Origin: Hippopus hippopus
Taxonomy: Eukaryota > Mollusca > Bivalvia > Cardiida > Cardiidae
Length of the DNA: 64,000 nucleotides
Direction: 5' to 3'
NCBI GenBank assembly: GCA_946811185.2
Contig: OX328102.1
Span: forward strand, 10,179,694-10,243,693
Position numbers and translations under genes: made by a program. Shown here in pieces: positions 1 through 11,016 of this stretch. The stretch's first letter is position 1; every line of letters starts with the position of its first letter. The notes below the pieces were generated by a model that did no database searches, was not told the DNA's origin, and worked only from the letters and a program-made list of their open reading frames with translations.

Positions 1-282
1 CCAAGCTTTCCTCTTTAAGTACTATGCACAATCTTTTTTTGCGACTGGCTGCACATCCGCCATGTTAAACAATATTTGACTGATTCACAGCACAAGACAG
101 TGCACCTACATATAAATGCCTTCTCGGAAAGTCTGTACCAGCACCACGCACAATGCTCTTTCTAAGTCGGTGCGGGCTGCTTTCCCATATCAAAAGACCG
201 AAAGGGATCCTCCATGGCTCAGCTGTTTTTGGATTTAATTTAGTTGCCAAGATGGCATAAATCGAGCGCCCGTTGGCGGCGC

Positions 283-504
283 TTAACACATTACCTGCTG
301 AATAAGTTAAACGAAACTTTCCAGCCATTCAAAAAAAAAAACAATAACAACAAATATTGCAATTTCAAAGTTATTCTTTTGGGGAAAACATCTCCTAATC
401 GGACAATGTGGATCAAGATTAGACTGCACGTTCTGTGCAGTCTGATCTTGATCTACATTGGCCGCAAAAGCGCCTTTAGTCGTACTTAGCAGCCTAGAGA
501 TTAA
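283..504 (-). mobile_element. Family B MITE, TTAA at both ends
   Basis: TTAACACATTACCTGCTGAAT start, GCAGCCTAGAGATTAA end. The palindrome arms share a departure from the usual CAGTGT/ACACTG: ACAATGTGGATC on the left, GATCTACATTG on the right. Confidence 0.85.
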
Positions 505-1310
505 TACGTGTAAGTGACCTTGGGCAAAACACTACGGATGAAATACTACTAAAAGCTACGTAAAATCCGACACGATTCAAAACACTGTGACAAAATAGCT
601 TATTAGTCATTCGAATGATATCCTATTGCAATGAACATCGGCTTTCTTCACAAATACATGTAAGAAAACAAGTCAAATCAGTACTAAGCATGAGGAAGCA
701 ATCCTCTGGCAACGAGAGGCGTTATGCCGTATTTTCGAAAAAAAAAATAAGGGAATTAAAGATGATGAGTGAATAGACTTCTTTTAACGAACATTTTTGT
801 TGCGAATAAAAAAAAAATGAAAAGAAAGACAGAAAATATAGATTTTACTGATAAACAGTTTGATTACCTTTTTGTGGCCCATTGATGTCAGTCAGATATC
901 AGACAAAAATGACCCCCGTATATTAACCCTTCCCCAGCCCCTCCCACATTCCCAATCTACTAAATCTTCTCTGGCTTTCCCTTGCAATTGTGTTTCGACA
1001 CATCTACAAAGAAGAGAGGCATTTTATAGCATAGGGATAAATAGAGATATACCTCGAAGCCATATCCTCAACATCCAAACAGAAATCGTGTATTCTCCCA
1101 TACAAAATTTACTAATATTCACTCATCCCCAGTTTTCAACGGAAAGAGAGGAATCCTTTCTGTCCTAATGTCTATCATCAAGCCTGAGAAAGTATGTACA
1201 TGTACTTTCAGAGTGTCGTTCCACTGTGTTACATCTCTTTGCTGAAGCAGTTGGACTAAGAGCTCTTTCATACGCTTCGAGGTTCTGAGTACAAGTTAAA
1301 CGCAGTTGCT

Positions 1311-1590
1311 TAAAATTTTAAAATTTAAAGTCGAAAGGGGGGCATAACTGTGTCAAAAATATTTTAATAGTTACCACATGCCCTTATTGTAGGAATTCCC
1401 CTTTTGATAGTTAACAACTTGTCCTAGTTTGAAGTAAATAGCTTCAGTAATAAGAGAAATATTATAAAATGTCAAAGTTTTTCAAAATGTCGAAGCTTTT
1501 CCACCAACTCAACAACCACGACGCAGATGTTGACGACGACGTCAGTGCCACGACAATAACTCGACTTTTTCTTCGAAAACAACAATGGGG
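1311..1590 (+). repeat. Dispersed repeat F, uninterrupted copy
   Basis: Shares, in order, CATAACTGTGTCAAAAA, TCCTTTTGATA, GAAGTAAAT, AAAATGTCGAAG and TTTCTTCGAAAAC with 46655-47205. The distant copy is split by a family C insertion after GAAGTAAAT; this one is not. Ends and class unknown. Confidence 0.55.
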
Positions 1591-1910
1591 ATTTAAAAAA
1601 AAACCGGGATATACACGTATTTAAAGGGCAAATCTTTCATTTTCTTCTGATCTACTGATCACTTCAGATCCGAAATCTATGTTAGTTAATCCTTGTCGCG
1701 CCAAACACAATTTTACTCAGAAATTTAGTGGACATTGTAAGTTCAAGATCAGACTCCACAGAATGATGTGGACGTCATGTGGAACGTGGATTCTTCTTTT
1801 TCTATCAAGGTAAACATGTTTATTTCGTTCATGTGGAGGTAAAAGAATTGGCCCCAAAAATATAAGTACATAATGTATGGCCTTTTGTGCTCATGCAAAA
1901 TCTAGCGTTT

Positions 1911-2133
1911 TTAACACTCTACCAAACAATACGTGTTCTAACGATCCTGTGGAAAAGGACTTTTTAAAACATAGTGGGAAAAGGAGAAAATGCTGGTAAC
2001 CAGCATTTTCTCCTTTTCCCACAATGTTTTCTATTCTCTCAGAAAGTTGCACTAGTATAAATTTTTGAATTTGTGGTCTGCAGATGTTTTCAATGTGGAA
2101 GAGTCCAAGACTGTCGTTTGGGAAAAGGTGAAA
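1911..2133 (+). mobile_element. Family A MITE
   Basis: Nearly full copy. Palindrome at 1968-2028 with centre GCTGGTAACCAGC; the only arm difference is ACATAG on the left against ACAATG on the right, an unpaired change. The left end reads TTAACACTCTACC and the right keeps TGTCGTTTGGGAAAAGG. Confidence 0.85.
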
Positions 2134-2438
2134 CACGGTAGGAAGGGGAACACGGCTTTGCAATCTGTCTATAGATTTACACTTTCGGGTATTTGAAGGA
2201 ACTTATTACTGAAACAACCAGTAAAAATTGATATTATATTTTTTTATATACGGGCTGAAAATATCATATCATTTTTTGTTTTTGGCTCTTGGAATAAACT
2301 CATTGCCTCCTGAAACAAATTTGCAGCAGAAGTCTTTGTAAATGTTCCTGTAAAACGTTATTGTAAAAATATATTGCAAAGCATTATAATAAAACGTTAT
2401 TGTCAAACACAGACTTAAGCTTCAAATAAAATGCAACT

Positions 2439-2770
2439 GAATCGTGCTCTGTGTACAGGGGCTTTAATGAATCTTGAAAAAGTATCGACCTATAGCAGCC
2501 TAAAATTTTTTGCTAATCGTAGATTTTTTTGTCTATCCAAGGACCATTCTACCTCATGATTCAGTCAGCCATTACACAAAATGGATTTTATGGATCCGTA
2601 ATTATATGACTATTAGCTTGTTATAATTCATTTTAGTTCAATAGTCTTATTCTGTGACTTGAACTACTAGGTTCCTCAACAATTACTTGTACAATTATAC
2701 GCGGAACAGACAGAAAAATTATAATGCATCACTACGATGCATTAAACCCCGTTTTTCCTGGAGTACCGAT
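2439..2770 (+). mobile_element. Family C element, old, with a 92-bp insert
   Basis: CGTGCTCTGTGTACAGGGG start; CTCATGATTCAGTC, GGATTTTATGGATCCGTAA and TGCATTAAACCCC follow in family order. Bases 2627-2718 are extra and flanked by TTATAA on both sides (2621-2626, 2719-2724). Palindrome lost. A family D element begins at 2780. Confidence 0.62.
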
Positions 2771-2779
2771 CAATTATAT

Positions 2780-3040
2780 GGCCTGCAACAGGCGAAAAGG
2801 GGCATTCGGACATTTGCGTAAAGTGTCGTCTCGGATCAGCCTGCGCAGTCCGCGCAGGCTAATCCGAGACGGCACTTTCCGTTCTTATGTAATTTTCTGT
2901 TTTGCGCACGTCTACTGTAGCACAAAATCTAATGTAATCGTAAATTGCCGTCTCGGATTAGCCTGCGCGGACTGCGCAGGCTGATCCGAGACGACACTTT
3001 ACGCAAATGTCCCAATGTCCGTTTTCGCGTGTTGCATGCC
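2780..3040. mobile_element. Family D element
   Basis: 261 bp. GGCCTGCAACAGGCGAAAAG ... GTGTTGCATGCC. Two palindromes, each built on GATCAGCCTGCGCAGTCC-type arms flanked by GTGTCGTCTC. Almost self-complementary as a whole. Confidence 0.9.
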
Positions 3041-3191
3041 AATTATTATTTGAAAACTTTGTGGTTAGACCAGGCATTTCTTGTCCTGGGCAATTTCTCC
3101 TTGTGCCATTTTTTCCCTGAGAAGTTATCAATTACAAGAACAAAAAGAATAATAATAAGTCGTTTGCAGGTGGAAATATATTAAATATTGT

Positions 3192-3456
3192 TTAACTCTT
3201 TACCAAACAATGCCCTATTTTCACGACCCTGAGGGTGAAAGCCTTTGATAACATTGTGGGAAAATGAGAAAATTCTGGCTATTAGCATTTATGCCGTTTC
3301 CTACAATATTTTCTACCCGATCAATAACAAATCCCATAATTAAAGCCACACAAATATTACGGTCTTCAAATGCTTTCAAATTGGACGAATCCAAAATTTG
3401 GTCGTATGCTTTCAATTTCGACAAAGTTTTAAATCTTGTCGTTAGCTAAAAGTGTT
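3192..3456 (+). mobile_element. Family A MITE, diverged
   Basis: Starts TTAACTCTTTACC and keeps the internal CAAATGCTTTCAA marker, but the palindrome arms have decayed (ATTCTGG...TTAGCATTTATGCC), so this copy looks old. Confidence 0.75.
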
Positions 3457-3599
3457 AGATATTGTTTAAGCTGTCAGGTATTATCTGACGGGGGTAATTA
3501 ACGATTATTCTAATTAACAATAGGAATATTGCCGAGGGATTTACCACGTTTAAGAAGTTTTTGACCGATTATATCAATGGAATACCTTGCATGCATTGA

Positions 3600-3822
3600 T
3601 CCCTTTACTTAACAGCCCCGTCTTTTAAGAAAGTGGAATTTTGAAAACATTGCGGGAAAAGGAGAAAATGCTGGATACCAGCATTTTCTCCTTTTCCCAC
3701 AATGTTTTTTACCATTTAATAGACAAATCTAGTTTATACAATTTAGTCATGTTTGATATGTCATCTGCAAATGCTTTCAATCGGGACAGGCTAAAACTAT
3801 TGTCGTCTAGTAAAGAGGAAAA
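3600..3822 (+). mobile_element. Family A MITE
   Basis: Palindrome 3646-3706 with altered centre GCTGGATACCAGC and one unpaired change (ATTGCGGG left). Ends TTGTCGTCTAGTAAAGAG. A decayed second hairpin-like piece lies just downstream at about 3880-3965. Confidence 0.8.
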
Positions 3823-4476
3823 CCATGTCCACATGCAGACTGTTTTTTTTTTTCATCATGAAGCAGAGAACTATTTATAAGTATTGTGGTAGAAGGAAAA
3901 TAGCTAGTAATGTCTCCTATAGCCACAATGTTTTCTTGCGTATCCATATATGAAATCTTTAGTCATGATGATTATTCATGTTTTATTGGAGTGATTTTTT
4001 TTTAATTGTCCACGCCAAATTTGTCGTGGGTTGTATCATCATATTACAGATTTTTTTTTAATTAATTTGTTTTTACTATTTAACTTGTACAAATAATATT
4101 AAAAGAAAATGAAAACTGTCCTTCATTAATGATAATGCAAGCATAGTAGGAAAACAAGCAATTTGTTTGATACAAGCAATTGCTTCCTCAATGTTCAGAA
4201 GAAGCTGGGGGTGATCGCATAGGCGTGACTAAATTGTATTTCTGTCGTAAAGAGTTACATGTATTCTTTAACTGCTAAATGAATTAACCGAACACTTTCA
4301 TTCAGAAAGAAAGAATGCCAAATCATTCAGATGAATGTGAAAGTCGAGAGCATTTCGTTAACGTATATTCCTGAGTAAAACAATACGACAAATGAAAATT
4401 TCTATAGTTTTTTACATTTTTTTTTCCGGATGCTATCCCCGATTTTGTTCATTTGTCTATCTTAAACCTGTTGTCT

Positions 4477-4704
4477 AAACCCTTTACCACACAATCACGA
4501 CTTTTAGCGACCCTGAAGAAGAGGCTTTGAAAACATCGTCGGAAAAAGAGAAAATGTTGGTCACCAGCATTTTTCCCTTTTTCCCCACAATGTCGTCTAC
4601 CCTATGAAAGACAGAAATCATTAATTAAACTACTTTTGATTTGTCGTCTGCAAATGCTTTCAATTTTGGTATAGTCCAAAAGTTTGTCGTTTGGTAAACA
4701 GTTA
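4477..4704 (+). mobile_element. Family A MITE
   Basis: Ends AACCCTTTACCACACAATC and TTTGTCGTTTGGTAAACAG are both kept. The palindrome is partly decayed, with the left arm carrying ATCGTCGG and ATGTTGG. Confidence 0.8.
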
Positions 4705-5067
4705 GAATCTCTTTTCATAAGAAGTACTGTATAGGCTTGAGGAATACCTCCACTAGTTCATTCATAAAACTGTGGTTTTGAGGTATGCACCCTTTTTTTC
4801 TTTCATTCTTCAACTTTGTTCGGTACAGTGTCGGTTAGATAAAAACACTTTTCAAATACGTGAGAAAGAAAATAGAATATTTTTATTTGAGTGGGTAATG
4901 CTTTTATTATTTCCTTCCTAGTTCATCCCTAATAATTATTGTCTTCTTTTACGACATTTTAGGGATTAGCCACATTGTGGTGTAAGTGTGCCTGGCATCA
5001 AGGTTGGCTATGCACGCCCCGCGACGATCTTGGATTGGACTGTTAGAGCGGATATTAATAAATTCTT

Positions 5068-5275
5068 AGTTGTCTACTACTACTACTGCTACTGCTACTA
5101 CTACTACTACTACTCCTACCATTATAACTACTTCTTCTTCCTTTTCTTCATCATCATCATCATCTTCTTCTTCTTCTTCTTCTTCTTTTTTCTTCTTTTT
5201 CTTTTTTTCTTTTTTTTTTTTTTTTTTTCCTTCTTCTTCTTCTTCTACTACTACTACAACTACAACTGCATGTAA
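5068..5275. repeat. CTA/CTT compound microsatellite with long pyrimidine run
   Basis: Trinucleotide tract: CTA repeats, then ATC/TTC repeats, then mostly T with C, then TTC and CTA repeats again. Bases 5163-5246 are pure pyrimidine (84 nt). Translations of the tract give poly-Ser, poly-Phe or poly-Lys/Glu ORFs, which are artefacts. Confidence 0.9.
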
Positions 5276-5643
5276 TTCTTTTAATAAGAAAAAAATAAGT
5301 ATAAAATTAATATGAATATCTAAAGAGACCATGGCAGTAATGAAAACGTATTATGAGCCGTATATTCCCCATCTATCACGATGCTTTCAAATTCGTCTTC
5401 TCAAGATACCTCAAGATGACACAATATTAATGTATTTGGAAATTATTTAAGATTGTGACACAAGTTCTAACAGCTTACATAAAATCACCCTCAGTGATTG
5501 CTTCCTGGAAATCTTAACTGGTACTCGCGCCTTAGTATGGTTACTTTAAAAAGTTGACACCGCTCATCACTGGATTCGAGCCCGCAACCTCAGATACAAT
5601 TTACTCGCGTTCTATACTCTACAATACTATTTTAAGAAAAGGG

Positions 5644-5875
5644 TTAATCCTTTAACACACGATTCCGAGTTTGAACGGCCCTGGGGTAAAAGGCTTACGA
5701 AAACATTGTGGAAAAAGGAGAAAATGCTGGTAACCAGCATTTTCTCCTTTTTCCACAATGTTTTCTACCCTATCAAAGACAAAAATCATCATTTAAGCTA
5801 CATTCAATCTGTCGTCTGCAATTCGCTGTTAATTTGGTAGAGTTCAAAATTCTGTCTTTTGGCAAAGAATTTTAA
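5644..5875 (+). mobile_element. Family A MITE, perfect palindrome variant
   Basis: Palindrome 5702-5762 is exact, 30+1+30, although both arms carry the same departure from the common form: GTGGAAAAAGGAG on the left and its complement CTCCTTTTTCCAC on the right. Confidence 0.88.
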
Positions 5876-6050
5876 AAAAAGGGGGGGGAATAAGACACTG
5901 AATATAGGTTTCGGGGTCAGCCTTTTACTTTTTCTATAATATACTGACAAATAATATCATCTAAAATCAATTAACCCACAAATGAATTGAAAAACGTCAA
6001 AAAGTACATTACTTGTAACCTTTATCACAAATTGAAAACAGTATATGAAT

Positions 6051-6121
6051 TGCGGACAGTGTAGATCCAAGATCAGAGTGCACAAAACGTGCAGTCTGAT
6101 CCATGATCTACTCTGTCCGTG
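6051..6121 (+). mobile_element. Family B palindrome core
   Basis: GCGGACAGTGTAGATCCAAG ... CTGTCCG with a few arm mismatches; no flanking element sequence is recognised. Confidence 0.7.
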
Positions 6122-6331
6122 TTTAGGTTTAAACATTTTATTCAACAACGTCATGGCAAATCTTAACTTTTTGTTTAGCTTTTGAAACTGTAAAAGAACG
6201 TTTCATTTATTTGCTCGTCTAAAGGTTGGCCCTTATAACGCCGGCAAACGGATAGTTTAGGGCAGCAGAAAAAAGATCCCCGTATGTTGGCAATTTTAGG
6301 ATCGTCTCTGCCTAAAAATTTCATATAAATA

Positions 6332-6403
6332 TCGGACAGTAAAGATCCAAGATCAGACTGCACTTTTTATGCAGTCTGATCTTGATCTGTACTGTCTGCA
6401 AAT
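6332..6403 (-). mobile_element. Family B palindrome core
   Basis: ATCGGACAGTAAAGATCC ... GATCTGTACTGTCTGC. Last repeat before the repeat-free promoter region. Confidence 0.72.
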
Positions 6404-6559
6404 AGCAAGAAAGTTGTTCGAAACTTGAAGGATTAAAGCAATCACTCAAACACAGATAAAGCTAACAGGACAAGAGAAGGATAAAATGTAAAAATATATA
6501 AATCATTCACCATACAAGACTCGAAATACCCTCTATTTCATCAACTATTCAATTTTTCT

Positions 6560-7522
6560 ATCATTTTTCATGGTTCCTGATCATTCACACGGTGTCGAAG
6601 TTATTAAAAAAATTAATCACTTGTAACCGGTGTCAGCGAACAACCAATCAAAATCGAGTTTTCATCAAGTCTCCTTGTAAACTTCGCGCGAGCAATTTCA
6701 ATCAATCAAACGCTGTTTTACACTGACGGAAGGTAGAGCGATACTGCTCGAGTGTGTTTTGTGTGTGGATATATTTTTTTTGGTGCGGCCCAGCGTTTTT
6801 CTGTAAAATACATTTTCTAAGGAGAGAAGAATCGCGGAATTTACCTACTTAATGTGTTTTCGTGGTTTAAAGTACATTCACAGCAACGCTTGTCGATAAT
6901 TTAGTTAAGGATTTCATTGGTTTTTGCTTACAAAAGAGAATTGGAAGATATATCTATGTATTTATTTATACATTTTATATAGAGATATAAAAAGAAGAAC
7001 TATTTCTGGTTACGCAATATTTATGAACGGGATTATTGCTTTAGCATTTGCAGTGGGATTATCTTAATCTGTCAATATGACTTGATAGGAATTTAAACTA
7101 CGATTATGTCTATCGTTTCAGTGATATCGTTAATCAAAGAAGAACGATGTTAGTGGGAAATCGGAAGCTAAAGTGATCCACAGCTATTTACGTTTGTGAA
7201 GGATTTATTTCGAGAAATAAAAAAATAAAGGATAACCGGAGAAGGGTACCAGAAAAAAAAAGTGTTAAAAAAAAAAAAAACGGGTGAGATATAGTTCCAA
7301 TGTTGCCTTTTTTAAGCATGATGTTCATTAAATATTGAAGTGGTATTTTCATGTGGCGAAATCAATCAAAGGGAGATCGATAATCAAGCGAGGAGAGAAT
7401 CGATCTGGAATAGAAGGCCGTTGAATTCCATTTGATTAATTCCTAAATTCATTTATTTATTTGTGATTAAAAAATAAAGTGATTTTTTTTATCTGGATTT
7501 ATATAAGAGGAGGCGAGACGAG
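6560..7522 (+). promoter_or_regulatory. Candidate Wnt5 promoter and 5'UTR
   Basis: This stretch is the longest one free of the repeat families that fill the rest of the window, and it directly precedes the first coding exon, so it probably holds the promoter and 5'UTR. A CCAAT box is at 6644-6648 (ACAACCAATCAAAA), a CG-rich patch at 6682-6690, and a TATAAAAA motif near 6986-6993 that could direct a start around 7015-7025. No TSS can be fixed from sequence alone. The leader is AT-rich with many short upstream ATGs. The boundaries are inferred from loss of repeats. Confidence 0.4.
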
Positions 7523-7614
7523 ATGGAGATGCGGAAAGTCTGTGATATTTTACTTGGACTGTTTGTGTTGTGCCTGCACACATGCACGACTCTCGCCATC
7601 AACGAGATGTGGTG
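7523..7614 (+). CDS. Wnt5: Wnt5 coding exon 1 (start codon, signal peptide)
   Basis: First coding exon of a secreted Wnt ligand; 92 nt, 30 codons plus two bases. The ATG at 7523 has G at -3 and G at +4, and an in-frame TAA lies upstream at 7475-7477, so this is the first ATG of the frame; a second ATG follows at 7529. Residues 1-25 form a signal peptide: charged MEMRK, a Leu/Val/Cys-rich hydrophobic core, and a likely cleavage after TTLA. The mature protein starts INEMWW. The exon ends at 7614 before donor GTAAGT, in phase 2, and exon 2 supplies the G that completes the second Trp. The joined WWSLGM is the N-terminal signature of Wnt5 proteins. Wnt5 acts outside the cell through Frizzled/Ror-type receptors, mostly in polarity and cell-movement signalling (family knowledge). 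The exon is small, and assignment rests on fitting exon 2 in frame. Confidence 0.85.
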
Positions 7615-7696
7615 GTAAGTATTATTTCCATACATAATCTTAGTTAAACTTCGATTATTCGAACACTGGGGTACTTCGAATTCCTTAATTCACCAG

Positions 7697-7880
7697 TTAA
7701 CTCTTTACCAAACGACAAAATTTTTGACCTATCCAAGTTGAAAGCATTTGGAGACCACCAAATAAACGTAACTAAAAAATTGAAATTTGTTTTTGGAAGG
7801 GTTTAAAACATTGTGGAAAACAGAGAAAATGCTATCTTTCTATGAGTCATTAAACTCAGGATTGTGTGGTAAAAGGTTAA
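7697..7880 (-). mobile_element. Family A MITE, right palindrome arm deleted
   Basis: First repeat in intron 1, 83 bp after the exon 1 donor. It starts TTAACTCTTTACCAAACGAC and ends with TTAA at 7877-7880. The left palindrome arm is present to GAGAAAATGCT, but the right arm is missing, so the element no longer folds. Confidence 0.85.
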
Positions 7881-7984
7881 ACAACCACATTACAGAAATG
7901 ATGCAGAATTCGTGCTCATTCGTGTTTATTCATACAGCTTAAACTACTTCTATATTATTTTTTCTTTAAAAAAAAAAGTAGGTG

Positions 7985-8220
7985 GTTCAACCAACTTCTT
8001 TTCGAGGATGATGAGTGTCATTGAGCCATAGGATTCATTCCTGTCCCCGCTGGACATTGTTTCGACAATGTATATATGGGTAAGCAGCCGGTGCGTTGAA
8101 AGAGTATATCTCAGTACTGTGCGAAAAGGGTAAAAAAAAAGAGGAAAGCATGGCTAGATGCACTGGCCACCACGATATCACTGAAATACCGGTAAAATGG
8201 CGTTAAACAACAAACAAATA
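7985..8220 (+). mobile_element. SINE, 5' head missing
   Basis: Ends CACGATATCACTGAAATACC ... GGCGTTAAACAACAAACAAA, the usual tail of SINEs here, and contains GATGCACTGGCC as at 23205. Confidence 0.65.
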
Positions 8221-8444
8221 GACGAATCTCAAATCGATGACTATTATCAACTCATTGACTAATCCTTTTGGAGCTTTTTTGTTAAAGGACAGTATAAATT
8301 AAGATCAGACTGCACAAAAGGAACAGTCTAGTCTTCATTTATTTTTCTTGTACTTATTTAGCCAATCTAGCCAAAATAACTGTTAAATCGCGATACCCAC
8401 TTTCAATGACGGCTCATATTCATTTATTTTAGCTTTTCCTCATG

Positions 8445-8610
8445 GATTCCTTGAATTTTTCTACCATGAAGAAGGCTTTGGAAAACACTGTTGGAAACGT
8501 AGAAAATCCTGACGTTTTCTCCCTTTTCAATAATGTTTTTCTTTCCAATGAAAGACAACCCAATATCATTTGAACTAGATTTTATTTTTCTTCAGCGAAT
8601 TCTGTTCCAT
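8445..8610 (+). mobile_element. Family A fragment, diverged
   Basis: Retains a weak palindrome (AACACTGTTGGAAACGTAG ... CCCTTTTCAATAATG) and the AAAGACAA/CATTTGA block. Both ends are lost. Confidence 0.6.
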
Positions 8611-8682
8611 ATTGACAAGAATCGAGAGAGATTAATATAAGTCGTTAGAACTTGTTTCTCAATCGATGTAAAATAAATATGT

Positions 8683-8910
8683 TTAACCCGTTACCACACA
8701 ATCCCGAGTTTTAACGACCCTAAGGAGTAAACCTTCTGAAAACATTATGGGAAAAGAAGAAAATGCTGGTAACCAGCATTTTCTTCTTTTCCCATAATGT
8801 TTTCTACCCTGTCAAAGAGAAGTTCCATCATTTGAGTTTCATTTAATTTGTAGTGTGCAATTGCTTTCAATTTGGACAAGTCTACATTATGTTGTGTGTT
8901 GAGGAGTTAA
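8683..8910 (+). mobile_element. Family A MITE, TTAA at both ends, paired arm changes
   Basis: Complete copy with TTAA at 8683-8686 and 8907-8910. Palindrome 8741-8801 is exact (30+1+30) although two positions differ from the common arm: ATTATGGG/CCCATAAT and AAGAAG/CTTCTT, each matched in the opposite arm. Confidence 0.92.
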
Positions 8911-9239
8911 ACTAAGCTATATTGACAAGACACACAAAAAATTGTCGTTTGGAAAAGGGGTAAGTAACATTCTTAGAATTAATTGACATCACATGTGATA
9001 TACTTGAAAGAGATCGACAAGTTTATCTAATTTTTATTCTAGAAAAAATGAAGAGAAACAAAAAAGTCAAAACTCTTTTGAAGCGTTTTTATCTGACATG
9101 TCATGGAAATATGATGGCGGAGGTAGATACCTAATATTTGTTAAAGTTTTGGCAACATTCGCCGTCGAGTTTTGTGCTTTCCACACATCATGTTGTCTTA
9201 ATTCAGACCAGTACTGGTATTCACCAACTATCATTAAAA

Positions 9240-9451
9240 ACATTCTTATCCTGCTAAATAAGTGAAATGAAAATTTTCAGCCGATAGTAAAAACTCAATT
9301 TTTGCTATTTCAAAGGTATTATTTGGGCGGACAATATGTCTTTATCGGACAGTGTAGATCAAATATCACACTGCACGTTCTGTGCAATCTGATCTTGATC
9401 TACACTGTCCACAAAAGGTCAGCGAGGGGCGCATAGCAGTCTACGGGTTAA
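9240..9451 (-). mobile_element. Family B MITE
   Basis: CTTATCCTGCTAAATAAGTG start, TTAA at 9448-9451. Left arm has decayed at CAAATATCACAC. Confidence 0.82.
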
Positions 9452-9795
9452 AATAATTCTTAGTCATAGTCTCAAGAATTTCCTGACTTTGAAAGTAACG
9501 TTGCGCGGCAAATTCTGACAGGCTAAACTAAATAGTTTAGCAAACCAGCAGATGTATTACTTTCTTTTCTAAATTAAGTTTTTTTTCTTAACATCTTGGA
9601 TAAAACTAAGAAAATATCATTTAGAGTGGTTGGTTAATATGCATCCTTTCTTTTGCGACAATATTTAAAACGAAACAGATTAGAAAAAGATGAAAAATAA
9701 TAGCTCCGTGGAGTATCAGCTATTCAAATATGCAATAATTTGAACGATTACGCTTATAGAATATAATGGTTAGAACGGACACCCTTGGGAGGGAG

Positions 9796-9862
9796 AGAAG
9801 GAAGGAAGGAAGGAAGGAAGGAAAAAAGAAAGAAATAAAGACAGAAAGAAAGAAAGAAGCAC
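9796..9862. repeat. GGAA/GAAA microsatellite
   Basis: (GGAA)n followed by (GAAA)n. Confidence 0.85.
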
Positions 9863-10085
9863 TTTTAATTGCTTATATTTTTCGAGTCGAAATTATATTC
9901 GGAAAATCATAAAAAATATACATGTATGTCAGCGAATTTTTGTTGTTTTGATTCATTTTATAGAGCTTGTTAGAATTTCCAATTTATGCAGCACGCATAT
10001 TTCAGACCTCGTCATATTTAAATCTTTACGAATTTAATGAAAGAAAAAAAAAAAGGGATGCATTACATAACAGTAAATATATTAG

Positions 10086-10310
10086 GGATGTTCTGTGAAT
10101 AGGGGTTTAATTCATATCTGTGATGTGTTTTGCTTAGAAGCAAGTCATCACATAATTATGGATCCACAAAATCCATTTTGTCTTACAAACGACAGAATCA
10201 TGAGACATTCAGAAAATGACGGAAATAGCAAAAGGTTTCGGCCCATGTTAGCCTGCACGAACAGCGCATGCTAATATGGGTCGATACTTTTTTCAGATGT
10301 ATTAAATAAG
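10086..10310 (-). mobile_element. Family C element, right end missing
   Basis: TTCTGTGAATAGGGGTTTAA start, CAAGTCATCACATAATTATG, palindrome CAGCCTGCACG-type partly decayed (TTAGCCTGCACGAACAG). Confidence 0.72.
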
Positions 10311-10351
10311 AAATGATATGGCTGATAAACTGAACATCACATGGATCTGGA

Positions 10352-10390
10352 ATGAATGAATGAATGAATGAATAAATGAATGAATGAATC
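10352..10390. repeat. (GAAT)n microsatellite
   Basis: About nine GAAT/AAAT units. Confidence 0.85.
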
Positions 10391-10413
10391 AAATTAACGA
10401 GACCTTTTCATAA

Positions 10414-10557
10414 ACGAGGAAAGTAACATATTTTCTGATTGGTTAAACCAATTTGTTAACCAATCAGAAATTGTGTTCCTTTCAAATCTAGAAAACCCCT
10501 GACAACTAAAATTAGAATAAGAATGCAGCTTAGAAAGGTTTGTGAATACGGGGGCCT
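10414..10557. mobile_element. Family E palindromic element, partial
   Basis: TTTCTGATTGGTTAAACCAA centre and its complement, then the right arm to GTGAATACGGG; the outer left arm is missing. Confidence 0.75.
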
Positions 10558-10782
10558 AATCGTACAAGATAATGGAGAAGTCAGCCTACCGCCGCTGTGG
10601 AATAACAGAGATGCACAAGAACAAAGTAGAACCCAATTAAAATTCCGCAGCTACAAATGGGTAATTTAAATTTTCAGAAGAAACATTTGGGATATTAAAT
10701 CTGTAATTGACTGAATTGAAACGATCGGTGCTAATTAAACGGACAAAAACCGTAGTATTTCAGGAGAATGAAAAAACAATAG

Positions 10783-11016
10783 TTAATCCTTTACCAAATT
10801 ATTCTGAGTTTTAACGATCTTGAGAAAGACATAAGTTTGAAATCATTGTAGGAAAAGAAGAAAACGCTGGAATCAAGAATTTTATAACTTTTCTCACTAT
10901 GTTTTTCTACCTGCTCAAAGAAAAATTCTTTTATTTGAGTCATATATCAGTATTGTCGTCTACAAATGCTTTGACTTCGGATGAGTCTAATTTTTTGTCG
11001 TTTGGTAAAGAGTTAA
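10783..11016 (+). mobile_element. Family A MITE, TTAA at both ends, decayed hairpin
   Basis: Ends TTAATCCTTTACC and GTCGTTTGGTAAAGAGTTAA are intact, but the palindrome arms differ at many places (GAAAACGCTGGAATCAAG). Confidence 0.8.

Larger units (their letters stand above)
1..6559. other. Upstream intergenic DNA with scattered repeats
   Basis: No coding gene is supported. Short ORFs here lack domain signatures, and several are translations of repeat palindromes or of the microsatellite at 5068-5275. Apart from the repeats listed, I recognise nothing in 505-1300, 2170-2436, 3960-4476, 4705-5067 and 5276-5640. A weak tRNA-like B box on the minus strand (GATTCGAGCCC, near 5572-5582) may be a SINE scrap. 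Confidence 0.6.

Noticed and set aside
860..1168. 102-residue ORF MITFLWPIDV...
   Set aside because: No recognisable domain, no splice or promoter context; length is expected by chance in AT-rich DNA.
2724..2984. ORF with RISLRSPRRLIRD-type repeats, also near 43542 and 63034
   Set aside because: It is the translation of the family D palindromes; same phrase in each D copy, no domain.
3641..3880. ORF reading EKEKMLDTSIFSFSHNVF, with similar ones in many places
   Set aside because: These come from reading through the family A palindrome and recur at every copy.
4988..5332. Poly-Phe, poly-Ser and Lys/Glu-rich ORFs
   Set aside because: Six-frame translations of the 5068-5275 microsatellite.
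7499..7507. TATATAAGA as a TATA box
   Set aside because: Only about 20 bp before the ATG, so transcription would start at or after the start codon; alternatively the ATG at 7523 would be unused, which the signal peptide argues against.
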